64,000 nt of DNA from DASRDE01 sp035938175 (lineage in GTDB: Bacteria; Vulcanimicrobiota; Vulcanimicrobiia; Vulcanimicrobiales; Vulcanimicrobiaceae), in assembly GCA_035938175.1 (NCBI GenBank), contig DASZHD010000030.1, positions 1 to 64,000 on the forward strand, read 5' to 3'. Numbering within the stretch: position 1 is the stretch's first letter; the number at the start of each line of letters is the position of its first letter. The notes under the pieces are model-generated. The model ran no database searches and was not told the origin of the DNA. It saw nothing but the letters and a program-made list of their open reading frames with translations. The translations under genes and the position numbers were made by a program. Shown piece by piece: positions 44,356-53,247 of this stretch.

Positions 44356-45914
44356 TCCACGACGCTTCGCTTCTCACCAAGGACTTGCTGCTGGAAGGCG
44401 ACGTCGCAATCGTGGGAACCGGCGCCGGCGGCGGCACTGCGGCAGAGATTCTCTCGCACGCCGGCCTGCGCGTGATTTTGATCGAAGAGGGCGCATTGCG
44501 CAGCGCGCGCGATTTTCACATGCTCGAGCGCGAGGCGTATCCGGATCTCTACCAAGAGTCGGCGGCGCGCAAGACCAAAGACAAAGGCATCACGATTCTT
44601 CAAGGCCGGACGGTCGGCGGTTCCACGACGGTGAATTGGACCAGCAGCTTTCGGACGCCGCCGGAAACACTCGAGTATTGGCGCACCAAGTTCGGATTGT
44701 CCGGCTACTCGCCGGACGCGCTCGCTCCCTGGTTCGAACGCATGGAGCAGCGGCTGAACATTCATCCGTGGCCGCTCCCGCCGAACGAAAACAACGCCGC
44801 GCTGCAACGCGGAGCGGCGAAGCTCGGTATCGCGACGCACGTGATTCCGCGCAACGTGAAAGGCTGTTGGAACCTCGGCTACTGCGGCATGGGATGTCCG
44901 ACCAACGCGAAGCAGTCGATGCTGATCACGACGATTCCGTCGGCGCTTCGCAGCGGCGCGGTGCTGGTCACACGCGCGCGCGCCGAGCGTATCTCATTTG
45001 CCGGAAGCCGCGCGAGCGAGGTCGTGGCGCGCGCACTGCGTCCCGACGGCATTACGCCGAGTCCCTACGCCGTCACCGTACGCGCCGCGCACATCGTCCT
45101 CGCCGGCGGCGCAATCGGTACGCCCGCCCTGCTGCTGCGCAGCGAAGTCCCGGATCCGTATGCGCGCATCGGAAAACGCACGTTCTTGCATCCGGTCGCA
45201 GTGTCGACTGCGCTTTTCGGTCGCGAGATTCGTGCATTTTCAGGCGCACCGCAATCGATATACTCCGACCACTTTTTGCACACGCAGTCCATCGACGGCC
45301 CCATCGGCTACAAACTCGAGGTTCCTCCGATTCATCCGGTGCTGATGTCCACCGCGTACACCGGTTTCGGCGTAGAGCATGCGCGCGTCATGGCGCAGGC
45401 GCCGCACGCGCAAGCGATTATTGCGCTGATGCGCGACGGATTTCACGAATCGAGCCCCGGCGGATCGGTCGGCTTGCGCGGCGACGGTACGCCGGTTCTG
45501 GATTATCCGATTACGCCGTACGTTTGGGATGGATTGCGCCGTTCTCTGGACACGATGGCGCAGATACAATTTTCCGCCGGTGCCCGCAGCGTGATGCCGC
45601 TCCACGAAAACGCGCGTGCCTACCGATCTTTCGACGAAGCGCGGGCGGCCATCGCCGCGCTGCCGATGGAAATCCTGCGCATGCGCGTGATGAGCGCGCA
45701 CGTGATGGGCGGATCCGCGATGGGCACTGACGAGAAAGCGTCCGTGGTCGACGCCGGCGGACGCTTTCATCATCTCGAGAACGTCTTTGTATTCGACGGC
45801 TCGGTCTTCCCGACGAGCGTTGGGGCGAATCCGCAGCTGTCGATCTACGGAATTACGGCCCGCAACGCTTCGAGGTTAGCCGAACAAATCGGCGGCAACC
45901 GCCTAACGCACTAG
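44352..45914 (+). CDS. GMC-family FAD oxidoreductase
   Basis: 520-residue flavoprotein that oxidises an alcohol or sugar group. The FAD Rossmann motif reads VAIVGTGAGGGTAAE near residues 17-31. The second signature, GRTVGGSTTVNWTSSF, binds the flavin, and a Cys-rich loop NLGYCGMGCPTNAKQS follows. The C-terminal catalytic region has SAHVMGGSAMGTD and NPQLSIYGITARNASRLAEQ. It has no signal of its own and probably travels with the Tat protein upstream, to which it is coupled by ATGA. It is closer to the bacterial gluconate/fructose dehydrogenase type than to choline dehydrogenase, judged by the Cys loop and the partner. No cytochrome c subunit is adjacent. Confidence 0.9.
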   Translation: MIHDASLLTKDLLLEGDVAIVGTGAGGGTAAEILSHAGLRVILIEEGALRSARDFHMLEREAYPDLYQESAARKTKDKGITILQGRTVGGSTTVNWTSSFRTPPETLEYWRTKFGLSGYSPDALAPWFERMEQRLNIHPWPLPPNENNAALQRGAAKLGIATHVIPRNVKGCWNLGYCGMGCPTNAKQSMLITTIPSALRSGAVLVTRARAERISFAGSRASEVVARALRPDGITPSPYAVTVRAAHIVLAGGAIGTPALLLRSEVPDPYARIGKRTFLHPVAVSTALFGREIRAFSGAPQSIYSDHFLHTQSIDGPIGYKLEVPPIHPVLMSTAYTGFGVEHARVMAQAPHAQAIIALMRDGFHESSPGGSVGLRGDGTPVLDYPITPYVWDGLRRSLDTMAQIQFSAGARSVMPLHENARAYRSFDEARAAIAALPMEILRMRVMSAHVMGGSAMGTDEKASVVDAGGRFHHLENVFVFDGSVFPTSVGANPQLSIYGITARNASRLAEQIGGNRLTH

Positions 45915-47815
45915 TCGCGATCCTGCGGAGCGACCGTAGCGCGGTCTCCGTACCACGGGAGGTCCGACTCAAAGAGTTTCGCGACCGATCCGGGCGGCCT
46001 TACGCGCGCATACGGCAGCGGCGATTGATTGTAGTTGAAGACGTCCAGCAAGTTGTCTGCGCGTGAATCCATCTTCCCGAGGCTGCCCAACCCGAAGTTG
46101 GTTTCGATGTAGTGCAGTATCGAACCCGTGTAGTGCACGTCGTGGTTCACCGTTCCGCGCAACGCATATGGTGAAACGATGACGATCGGCACGCGGAAGC
46201 CGGGTTCAAACGCGTCGAACTGCGTGGGCGGTTTGACGTGATCGTACCAGCCGCCCCAATCGTCCCACGTGATGAAGACTGCAGTGCTGTTCCAATCCGG
46301 GCCCTGGCCGATCGCATTGACGACGCTCGTAACCCACGTAGGCCCGTTTGAACTCGGAACGTTTTGCCCGTCGTGATCGGAGTTTGCAAACGTCCCGATG
46401 ACCCACGACACCGCGGGCAGCGTTCCGTTTTGCGCGTCGGTCAGCACCGTCGTTTCGGGCGTCACGACGTTATTCCACGCCGAGCTGTTGTAGATCTGTT
46501 TGATTTGCGAATACGCGGATACGTATTGCGTTTTGTCGGCGCTCGGAACGTAATATTTCCACGATATGCCCTTTGCGTCCAACAGATCGGCCATCGTTTG
46601 GATGCCGATACAGGTGGTAGCGCTCCCGCTTTCCACGCCCGTCACGATGTTGATCGTTCCCGCACTGCCCGGCGACGCGCAACTGCCGCTGCCGTCTTCG
46701 GAGAAATATTCGTTGGGCTGCGAGGGCGTCACGGGGCCCGAGGCACCGGCAATGGGATAGAGGTGGCCCGAATAGCTTTCCGACCGGTGATCGGTAAACG
46801 AGTTGTCGGTTACCACGCCTAACTGCGCGAGATTCCAATACGGCTGCACGTCGGACTGCTGCGCATAATCGTACGCAAAGTCTTTTGGTGCGCCGCTCCC
46901 GAAGTCCAGCGAGTCGAGATCGAATCCGTTCATTCCACCGTTGTTGTACTCGGTTTTCCAATCCGAGTAATGGTGCGCGGGATCCCACGGGTTCATCAGT
47001 GCGATCGCCTTCATCGTCACCGGATTTCCGTTGTGGTCGGTGGCGCTGGTTGCATAATTCAAGCCCGGATATCCGTGGAACAAGTCGTCGGTACTGCGGT
47101 TCTCCTGCAGAATGATGACGACGTGCTTGATCGGCGATCCGCCGGTCGGCGTTGCGGTCGGCGTGGGGGTCGGCGTCGGCGGTGGTCCCGTGGGAGTCGC
47201 GGTCGGCGTCGGGCTCGGCGTCGGCGTCGGGCCGCCGCCGCTCAGCGAGACGTCGTCGACGTACTGATAGATGTAGGCGCTGCCGTAGCCGTTGCCGTGC
47301 ACGTTGAACTTGATCGTGACGGTCTGCCCGGCGTAAGCGCTCGCGTCGTAGGATTTTTGCACCCACCCGTTGGTGGTGGCGCAGACCTTCATGAACGTTT
47401 TGAGCACTTGGCCGCTGGAGTTCAGAAATTGCGCTTGCTGCCACGCGTACTGAATCGTGTCCGTCGTGCCCTGATAGACCCAGAAAGAAAAAACGGCGCC
47501 CGCAGGGACGGTTACCGTTTGACAGACGGCTGAGTTGCCGTTTAATTCGGGATTCGCGGTGGTGCCCCCGAATTCCGAGTATTGGCCGCTGTGCGCTTTT
47601 GCAGTCGTCATTTGCGCGTTGACGGTACCGCATTGCTTCCAATAGGTAAATCCACCGGACTCAAAGCCGGGATCCTGAACGACGTTACCCGACGACGCCG
47701 TTTTTGATGTTTGATGCTGCTGTTGCGGTAAAGCGGGACTTGGTCCGCCACCTCCGCTGCAAGCACCCAATGCAAACGCAATAACTGCCAACCAGGCAGC
47801 CCAACACCGGTTCAC
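45911..47815 (-). CDS. Lipoprotein phosphoesterase (PF04185) with N-terminal carbohydrate-binding-like domain
   Basis: 634-residue lipoprotein. The GTG at 47815 follows GGAGGAGG and gives a lipobox, LGAC. A beta-sandwich domain (about 40-175, NVVQDPGFESGGFTYWKQCG) resembles carbohydrate-binding modules. A Pro/Thr linker follows (about 180-215), then the phosphoesterase/phospholipase-C-type domain with HVVIILQENRSTDDLFHGYP, a metal-site ENR, and the later conserved FITWDDWGGWYDHV. PF04185 members hydrolyse phospholipids or phosphate monoesters outside the cell. A second member without the extra domain lies at 58157. The stop overlaps the convergent GMC gene by four bases. Confidence 0.88.
   Translation of the reverse strand: MNRCWAAWLAVIAFALGACSGGGGPSPALPQQQHQTSKTASSGNVVQDPGFESGGFTYWKQCGTVNAQMTTAKAHSGQYSEFGGTTANPELNGNSAVCQTVTVPAGAVFSFWVYQGTTDTIQYAWQQAQFLNSSGQVLKTFMKVCATTNGWVQKSYDASAYAGQTVTIKFNVHGNGYGSAYIYQYVDDVSLSGGGPTPTPSPTPTATPTGPPPTPTPTPTATPTGGSPIKHVVIILQENRSTDDLFHGYPGLNYATSATDHNGNPVTMKAIALMNPWDPAHHYSDWKTEYNNGGMNGFDLDSLDFGSGAPKDFAYDYAQQSDVQPYWNLAQLGVVTDNSFTDHRSESYSGHLYPIAGASGPVTPSQPNEYFSEDGSGSCASPGSAGTINIVTGVESGSATTCIGIQTMADLLDAKGISWKYYVPSADKTQYVSAYSQIKQIYNSSAWNNVVTPETTVLTDAQNGTLPAVSWVIGTFANSDHDGQNVPSSNGPTWVTSVVNAIGQGPDWNSTAVFITWDDWGGWYDHVKPPTQFDAFEPGFRVPIVIVSPYALRGTVNHDVHYTGSILHYIETNFGLGSLGKMDSRADNLLDVFNYNQSPLPYARVRPPGSVAKLFESDLPWYGDRATVAPQDRD
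47145..47232. repeat. Low-complexity GTCGGC repeats encoding a Pro/Thr linker
   Basis: An imperfect run of GTCGGC-type hexamers inside the phosphoesterase gene. On the minus strand it encodes the TPTPSPTPTATPT type of linker between the carbohydrate-binding-like and catalytic domains. Such stretches can expand or contract by slippage. Confidence 0.8.
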
Positions 47816-47921
47816 AACAAGCCTCCTCCACACGCGACGGTGACGAACGCCTGTAGTATCCAACGAGACGACACCGGCGTGCTAGAGGTGCAGTTCGCAG
47901 TTATAAGAAATGAGGGGCGCG

Positions 47922-48950
47922 CTACGAAGAAAAGATTCCGACTTTCTCGGGAAGGGCCGGCTGCGGCGACGCGCCTTTCAGCGGATGCATCGTCAGCGGT
48001 TGACATTCGTGACATTGCGGGGCGTAGCCGATCAACGAGGTCACGGGAACGGGCAAGCGGTTCGATCCGTCGACGTGAATTTCAAGCAATCCGATGCTGC
48101 CGTATGCGCCTTGCGTAACGACGCGCTCGAAAATATTTTGCGCCGGCACGCTCCATGGCGTCGTACCGCCGCTCGCGCCGGAATCCAGGCCGCCGGGAAC
48201 GAGTGCGTTGCGCAAGGCGTCAAAGTCCGAGGCGTCGCTGACGATCTCTTGCCGCGTGAACTCGGCATCTTGAATGAAACGCCCCATGTCGCCCATTTGC
48301 CCCAGTGCGGAATCCAACGAAGGAACGCCGGGCACCGTGCTGGAGATCGTCGACCACCGCGATTGCATCAATTCGACGAAGCTCTGCGCGATTTGCGAAC
48401 GCCATCCCGGAAGCACCGTGTCGAACGCCTGCTGTTGATTGCCCGGCAGCTCTTCGTATTTCAGACCTTCCTGCAGCGACCACGAGAGCGGCTGCAGCGT
48501 GGGCCAATCGAGCGCGGTGTGGCCCGCATTTGCGTAGAATGCGGTAAGCACGCCTGCCCGGGTGCCGCGCAGCGGCCCCAGCAAATACGTTTCAACCGAT
48601 TTCGCGTGACGGTGAATGTCCGTGCAATACAGGCGGACCGGCAGCGCGTAGTCGCCGGGCGCGAGCATCACCGAACCTTGCGTCGAGCCGTGCAGTTGGC
48701 CGATCGCGCCGCTTTCGAACTTCAGTTGACGCTGCGAGTCGACCGTCGGCGAAAATACATGGTTATTCGGAAGCGAATCGACCGTCGGAAATATCGCCGA
48801 CCAATCGCGGACGATCGGCTGATTCGCCTCGAAGTACGGCGCGAGCTGCTTCGCGGCGGCCTTGACTGCGACGTTGCCGCCGAGACCCGGCAGACCGGGA
48901 ATGCTGAATTGCAGCACGGCAAGCGAAATACAAACGAGCCGAATCATCAA
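47922..48950 (-). CDS. Exported protein of unknown function coupled to the HTH-ATPase regulator
   Basis: 342-residue protein that I cannot assign. A signal peptide (about 1-20) is followed by a short hydrophobic stretch LPGLGGNVAVKAAAKQLAPY. The mature part is mixed, with LSWSLQEGLKYEELPGNQQQ near the middle and a C-terminal part with CHECQPL (one Cys pair). Its sequence contains LYCTDIHRHA and LLEIHVDGSNRLPV. The start overlaps the stop of the regulator gene as ATGA, so both proteins are made from one transcript. A regulator with its own exported product often controls it or senses its substrate; this is inference only. The neighbour downstream is the phosphoesterase, about 107 bases away. 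Confidence 0.7.
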   Translation of the reverse strand: MMIRLVCISLAVLQFSIPGLPGLGGNVAVKAAAKQLAPYFEANQPIVRDWSAIFPTVDSLPNNHVFSPTVDSQRQLKFESGAIGQLHGSTQGSVMLAPGDYALPVRLYCTDIHRHAKSVETYLLGPLRGTRAGVLTAFYANAGHTALDWPTLQPLSWSLQEGLKYEELPGNQQQAFDTVLPGWRSQIAQSFVELMQSRWSTISSTVPGVPSLDSALGQMGDMGRFIQDAEFTRQEIVSDASDFDALRNALVPGGLDSGASGGTTPWSVPAQNIFERVVTQGAYGSIGLLEIHVDGSNRLPVPVTSLIGYAPQCHECQPLTMHPLKGASPQPALPEKVGIFSS

Positions 48951-51370
48951 CGAGCCTCCTTAGTACGTCGTCGTGCGAGTTTGTGGGCCTGTTCTTCGGG
49001 CATCGATGCGCCTTCCGCGAGAAGGCGCGCGAGTAGCGCGGGATCGAGCTTTTCGCGCAATGTGGCCATGAGCCGTTCGCGTGTATATTGTTCCGTACGC
49101 TCGACGCTGAAGCCGGAGATACCGAGAATCTTGCCGGAATAGCCGAGAAGTCGCGCCGCGCGTTCGGGGTCGCTCGGCGAAATGATAGCCGCGATGTGCT
49201 GTATCGGAACGGCGGCGTAGTAGTAATCGGCATCGCGCAGCGCCAGCAACGCCATGCTGCGTGCCTCCTCGTCCTGTCCGAGCGCAAAAAGGTACGCGGC
49301 AAGATTCGCCTCTTGCGTCGCGCGCAGATCGACGCTCTTGCGAAGCATCGGATCCTGCGCGAGATTTTCGCGGGCGCGCTCGGCGGCGCGTTCCGCGTCT
49401 CCCAAAGCAAAATCCGTTTCCGCGATGTTCATCGACATTACGATCGCCGAACGCTCGTCTTCGATTTCCTTGGAAAGTTGCAATACCTCGACCATCAGCG
49501 ATCGGGCGTCCTCAAATTGTCCCTGCAACTGACGCAGGCCACCCAAACTGCCGAGCGTTCGCGCCACCATTCGCACGTCGCCGAAGCGGCGGAACATCTC
49601 GAGCGAACGCTGGAGATCGCGCTCAGAATCGTCGAACGAGCCGACGTGCATCTGCGCGATCCCGCGCTCGCGAAGCGCCGTGGCAAGGCCGCGCTCGTCG
49701 CCGGCAGCCTCGAAGAGTTCGCATGCGCGCGACGCGGCCTCGAGCAACGCGGTCGGACTATTGCACTCGTGCTGCATTCGGGCGAGCGAAAGCCACAGCG
49801 GCGCGCGAAGTTCCGCCGGAATGTCGTCGAGCGCGGTTTGCGCCTGATGTGCGTAGCGCAAAACCTCCGGCGCCAAACCTTCCAGCAGCCAAAACTCTTG
49901 CAAACTCGTCAATAGCCGCACGCCGGTCTGCATATCGCCGGAATTGCCGAGCGACCAGTCTAATGCGGCGCGGAAGTTTTCGAGTTCGAGCTCCAGCGCG
50001 CCGGCCCAGGCCGTGGTGGAACTAGCCTTAGAAAACTCGCTCGCGGCGCGCTGCGCCAGCGATGCAAAATACTGCGCGTGTCGCCGGTTTGCGCTTTCGG
50101 TTTCTCCTTCGTCGAGCGACTTTTCACGCGCGTACGCGCGGATGCTGTCCAGCATGCGGTAACGCTGCGCGCTGCCGGATCGTTCGCTCAGGACGAGCGA
50201 CTTGTCGACCAGCGAGGCCAGCAATTCCAGGACGCGCCACTCGTCGATGCCTTCGTCGCCGCACACGGCCGCGGCGGCCTCCAGCGAGAACGGTCCCGGA
50301 AAAACAGCGATGCGGCGCAGCATTGCACGCTCGTCGGCGTGAAGCAGTCCGTAGCTCCAATCGATCGTCGCGCGCATCGTTTGTTGCCGCGGCAATCGCA
50401 TGTGACTTCCGCCGGTCAGCACGCGAAAGCGTTCGGCCAAGCGTTCTTCGAGCTGCTGCGGGCTGAGCAGACGCAGCCGCGCCGCCGCCAATTCCAGCGC
50501 GAGCGCGATCCCGTCCAGGCGCCGTACGATGCGCTCGATCGTTTTCCGGTTGTCGTCGCCGACGTCGAACGATTCGGCCGTGCGCTTCGCATGCTCGACG
50601 AAGAGCTCCATCGCCGGCTCCGGCTGCAGCGACGCGACGCGATAGATCTGCTCGCCGCCTAAATCCAACGATTGACGGCTGGTCGCCAGAACACGCACGC
50701 CCGGACAGTCTTGAATCAAGGCTTGAATCAATGCGGCGGCGGCTTCCAAAACGTGCTCGCAATTGTCGACGATCAGCAGCAGGTTTTTGCGATGCAGTGC
50801 GTGCGTCAGTGTTTCGGTCAACGGGCGATCCGCAGGCTCCGTAACGCCGAACGGCAGCGCCGCTGCGCTAGGAACGAGCTTCGGATCCGCGACCGGAGCG
50901 AGATCGATAAACCACACGCCGTCGGCAAAGCGCGGCGATAACCGCTCGGCCAGCTCCACCGCGAGCCGCGTCTTGCCCACGCCTCCCGCCCCGGTAAGTG
51001 TTACCAGCGGCGAGTGATCCAAGAGCGCGGCGAGGACTTCCAGTTCGCGTTGCCGCCCGTACAGGCGCGTAAGCGCGCGCGGCAGATTGTGCCGCTTCGT
51101 CAGGCGTTCGGCGGTTCGGCGCGGCTTCGACGGCCGTATCGCGGCCGCTTCGATCGCATGCTGCTGCTCGGGCGTAAGGCCCAGCGCTCGGATCAGCAGC
51201 GCCAACGTCTCGCGCTGCGGCGCGTGATTTGCGCCGCGCTCCAAGGCACTGATCCCGTCGGCGCTCATGCAGGCGCGCTCCGCGAGCGCCTCTTGCGAAA
51301 GCCCGGCAGCAAGCCGAAACTCACGCAAAAGAACGCCGAAGCGTTGCGCAGGCAGCGTCGCGCTCGTCAT
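48947..51370 (-). CDS. HTH-XRE / ATPase / TPR transcriptional regulator
   Basis: 807-residue regulator. An XRE-type helix-turn-helix (about 8-65, FRLAAGLSQEALAERACMSA) is followed by a STAND/COG3903-type ATPase: P-loop TLTGAGGVGKTRLAVEL with Lys133, Walker B LLIVDNCEHVLE, and a winged helix around 350-430. The C-terminal half is TPR-like helical repeats (about 450-790). Such proteins bind an inducer in the repeat domain and switch between ADP and ATP states. The ATG at 51370 lies only nine bases after a TATAAT hexamer on the minus strand (51385-51380), so the mRNA may have almost no leader. It is coupled to the exported unknown protein and divergent from the LuxR-type regulator. Confidence 0.88.
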   Translation of the reverse strand: MTSATLPAQRFGVLLREFRLAAGLSQEALAERACMSADGISALERGANHAPQRETLALLIRALGLTPEQQHAIEAAAIRPSKPRRTAERLTKRHNLPRALTRLYGRQRELEVLAALLDHSPLVTLTGAGGVGKTRLAVELAERLSPRFADGVWFIDLAPVADPKLVPSAAALPFGVTEPADRPLTETLTHALHRKNLLLIVDNCEHVLEAAAALIQALIQDCPGVRVLATSRQSLDLGGEQIYRVASLQPEPAMELFVEHAKRTAESFDVGDDNRKTIERIVRRLDGIALALELAAARLRLLSPQQLEERLAERFRVLTGGSHMRLPRQQTMRATIDWSYGLLHADERAMLRRIAVFPGPFSLEAAAAVCGDEGIDEWRVLELLASLVDKSLVLSERSGSAQRYRMLDSIRAYAREKSLDEGETESANRRHAQYFASLAQRAASEFSKASSTTAWAGALELELENFRAALDWSLGNSGDMQTGVRLLTSLQEFWLLEGLAPEVLRYAHQAQTALDDIPAELRAPLWLSLARMQHECNSPTALLEAASRACELFEAAGDERGLATALRERGIAQMHVGSFDDSERDLQRSLEMFRRFGDVRMVARTLGSLGGLRQLQGQFEDARSLMVEVLQLSKEIEDERSAIVMSMNIAETDFALGDAERAAERARENLAQDPMLRKSVDLRATQEANLAAYLFALGQDEEARSMALLALRDADYYYAAVPIQHIAAIISPSDPERAARLLGYSGKILGISGFSVERTEQYTRERLMATLREKLDPALLARLLAEGASMPEEQAHKLARRRTKEAR

Positions 51371-51371
51371 C

Positions 51372-51404
51372 CCAACACCATTATACGGATAAGTTATACG
51401 GATA
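51372..51404 (-). promoter_or_regulatory. Promoter/operator-like element, copy 1
   Basis: A 33-base element that abuts the start codon of the HTH-ATPase regulator. On the plus strand it has CCAACACC followed by two tandem 13-base units sharing TTATACGGATA (51381-51393 and 51394-51406). On the minus strand this includes TATAAT at 51385-51380, a good -10 box. A second copy with 27 of 33 identical bases is at 53482-53514. The tandem units suggest a binding site for a dimeric regulator. Confidence 0.6.
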
Positions 51405-51502
51405 TCGGTGGTTGCTTGCTGCCCCCTGCGGCATTATGAGTTCGGAAGCCCGGTTCAAACAACTGACTGCTCGTTTGCTTGTAGAGGAAGAAAGTAAGGC
51501 CG

Positions 51503-52138
51503 ATGTTCGATCGAGGTCCTATTCGCGTTTTCATCATCGAGCAGCAGCTGCTGTTCGGAAAGGCCGTAGCCAAAGTCGTCGGCGACGACCGCAGCATCGA
51601 CGTCACGGGCATTGCGCGCGACCGCGAGAGTTTCGGCCTGCAAGACGGACAAGTCGACGTCATCATCGTCGACGTCGATCACGACCTCAACGATATCGAG
51701 GCCGCAGTCGAGCAATTACGCACGTGTTGTTCCTCGGCAAAGATCTGCACGATGTCGATGTACTTGCAGCCCGAACTCATGCAGCGCTGTCTGTCCGCCG
51801 GCGTCGACGGATACATCGTCAAGGATACTTCGCTGCAAGAGCTCATCGCGGCGATCAAAACGCTTGCCGAAGGCAGTAGTTACGTCGATCCGCGGGTCGC
51901 CGCGAGCCTGCTTCGCACGCGCACCACTCCGCACGTTCCATATAGCGCCGAACTTTCACCGCGCGAAACCGACATCATCCGTTTGATTGCCAAAGGCCTT
52001 TCGAATCGCGACATCGGTCAGCGCCTGATTCTTTCCGAAAAAACCGTGAAGAACCACATCAGCCGGATCTTTTCGAAATTGAACTTTACGGCGCGTTCGC
52101 AAGCCGCGGTACACGCCATTCGCAACGGCCTGGCCTAA
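51503..52138 (+). CDS. LuxR/NarL-type response regulator with atypical receiver
   Basis: 211-residue protein: receiver domain (about 7-120) plus LuxR-type HTH (about 148-205, SPRETDIIRLIAKGLSNRDI and LSEKTVKNHISRIFSKL). The receiver keeps the likely phospho-acceptor Asp57 (IIVDVDHD) and the conserved Lys (GYIVKDTSLQELIAAI). The acidic pair that binds magnesium is altered to Glu13-Gln14 (FIIEQQLLF), and the usual MPxxDG after the acceptor is missing (DHDLND). Phosphorylation may therefore be weak or absent. No kinase is adjacent. Divergent from the HTH-ATPase regulator; the 132-base gap contains the 33-base element and a plus-strand promoter must also be there. Its ribosome site is GTAAGGCCG, weak. 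Confidence 0.88.
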   Translation: MFDRGPIRVFIIEQQLLFGKAVAKVVGDDRSIDVTGIARDRESFGLQDGQVDVIIVDVDHDLNDIEAAVEQLRTCCSSAKICTMSMYLQPELMQRCLSAGVDGYIVKDTSLQELIAAIKTLAEGSSYVDPRVAASLLRTRTTPHVPYSAELSPRETDIIRLIAKGLSNRDIGQRLILSEKTVKNHISRIFSKLNFTARSQAAVHAIRNGLA

Positions 52139-52174
52139 GCGCAGCGCCGCATCAGACCTCCCCAGGCACAAGAA

Positions 52175-52203
52175 GGACCGCTAATGCACTGCACTAGCGG
52201 TCC
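52175..52203. terminator. Bidirectional hairpin between convergent genes
   Basis: A perfect nine-base stem (GGACCGCTA at 52175-52183 with 52195-52203) and an eleven-base loop lie between the stops of the LuxR-type regulator and the four-repeat exported protein. A short T-rich tail exists on both sides (GTTGTG and, on the minus strand, TTCTTG). It fits a shared terminator, although without a long T-run. Confidence 0.65.
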
Positions 52204-52235
52204 GTTGTGATTCGCCGGTACGAAGGAGCTACGGC

Positions 52236-53156
52236 TTACATCCGGCCGTTTTCGCCCGCCGATGCCAAAGCGGCGTTGAGTTGCTGGCGAGCTTGGCCCA
52301 GGGCGCCGATAGCCCGCACGCGATAACCGTCGTAGTCGTGCGCGTCGCGATCGAGCATCCGGATTGCGCGCGAGACCATCCCGCGAACGTATTCCAAGTT
52401 CTCGTTGCTGCCGTTCTGGCCGCGCATCATGATCTGCGCACCGTTCACGCCGTTCGGCGGTGCGATGGCCGAGAAGCGCGGATCGCTTTCATCGGCGTGC
52501 AGACCTTGCAGTATGTCCTGGCGCGCTTGCTGCATGTCGTTCATTGCGTCAACCCGGTGGCCGCTGTAGTCGTGCTGGTCGTTCTGCAGCTGGTCGATGC
52601 CGCGTTCGATGAACCAGCGCGCGTACCGCATATTGCGATCGCTGCCCGAATCGGCGGGGCCGTTCTGATTTTCGTACGCAAGCGCTTCGCGGATCTGGCC
52701 GCGCGCTTGTTCGAGGCCTGCGATAGCGCGCACGCGCCAGCCGCCGTAATCGTGCTGATCCTGCTGAAGCATCGAGACTGCGGATTGCAAGTAGCCGTCG
52801 ACGGCTTCCAGATTCTCGTTGCTTTGTCCCTGATTGCGCCGCCAGCCCTGCGCCGTGCGCGGAGCGATGATCCGCGTGTCGGCCGAGCGGTCGTGATTTG
52901 CATCGTAGGCGAGGGCATTGCTCAGGTCGGATTCGACGCCGTTCAGATCGGAGACGGCACCGGCCCGGTGGCCGCCGTAGTCGCGATCGTCCTGCTGCAG
53001 CATGGTGATCGATTGACCGATGAAGCCGCGGGCGTAAGCGATGTTTTCGTCGCTCCAATTAGCGGCGAAGGCGGCCGAGGGCGCCAGCAGCGATGCGGCC
53101 ATACCTGCCGCGGCGATGAATGCGAAGGCGCGACGCGCCCGATGATTGCTGTTCAT
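52236..53156 (-). CDS. Exported protein with four internal repeats
   Basis: 306-residue secreted protein. The signal peptide ends near residue 32 (AAFA-A). The mature part holds four copies of a helical unit at about 34-84, 112-161, 173-220 and 250-298. Each has the pattern (D/E)N(I/L)xYxRxxI, MLQQDxxDY(G/S)GxR, then AxxxLxxAxxxLxxAL. The tightest motif is DYGGHR (59-64), DYGGWR (136-141), DYSGHR (196-201) and DYDGYR (274-279). The repeats are joined by Asn/Gly-rich linkers. I do not recognise the family. AGGAG precedes the ATG by about eight bases. Upstream on the same strand are a small membrane protein and the second copy of the 33-base element, so it may belong to the HTH-ATPase or LuxR regulon. 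Confidence 0.8.
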   Translation of the reverse strand: MNSNHRARRAFAFIAAAGMAASLLAPSAAFAANWSDENIAYARGFIGQSITMLQQDDRDYGGHRAGAVSDLNGVESDLSNALAYDANHDRSADTRIIAPRTAQGWRRNQGQSNENLEAVDGYLQSAVSMLQQDQHDYGGWRVRAIAGLEQARGQIREALAYENQNGPADSGSDRNMRYARWFIERGIDQLQNDQHDYSGHRVDAMNDMQQARQDILQGLHADESDPRFSAIAPPNGVNGAQIMMRGQNGSNENLEYVRGMVSRAIRMLDRDAHDYDGYRVRAIGALGQARQQLNAALASAGENGRM

Positions 53157-53247
53157 GAATTCTACTCCTAGTCGAGAAGTGCGTTCGGAGTAGAAACGCA
53201 GACGCTACCGGGCCGCGTCGCGCGCGGCGATTAGAAACGCGTGAAAG

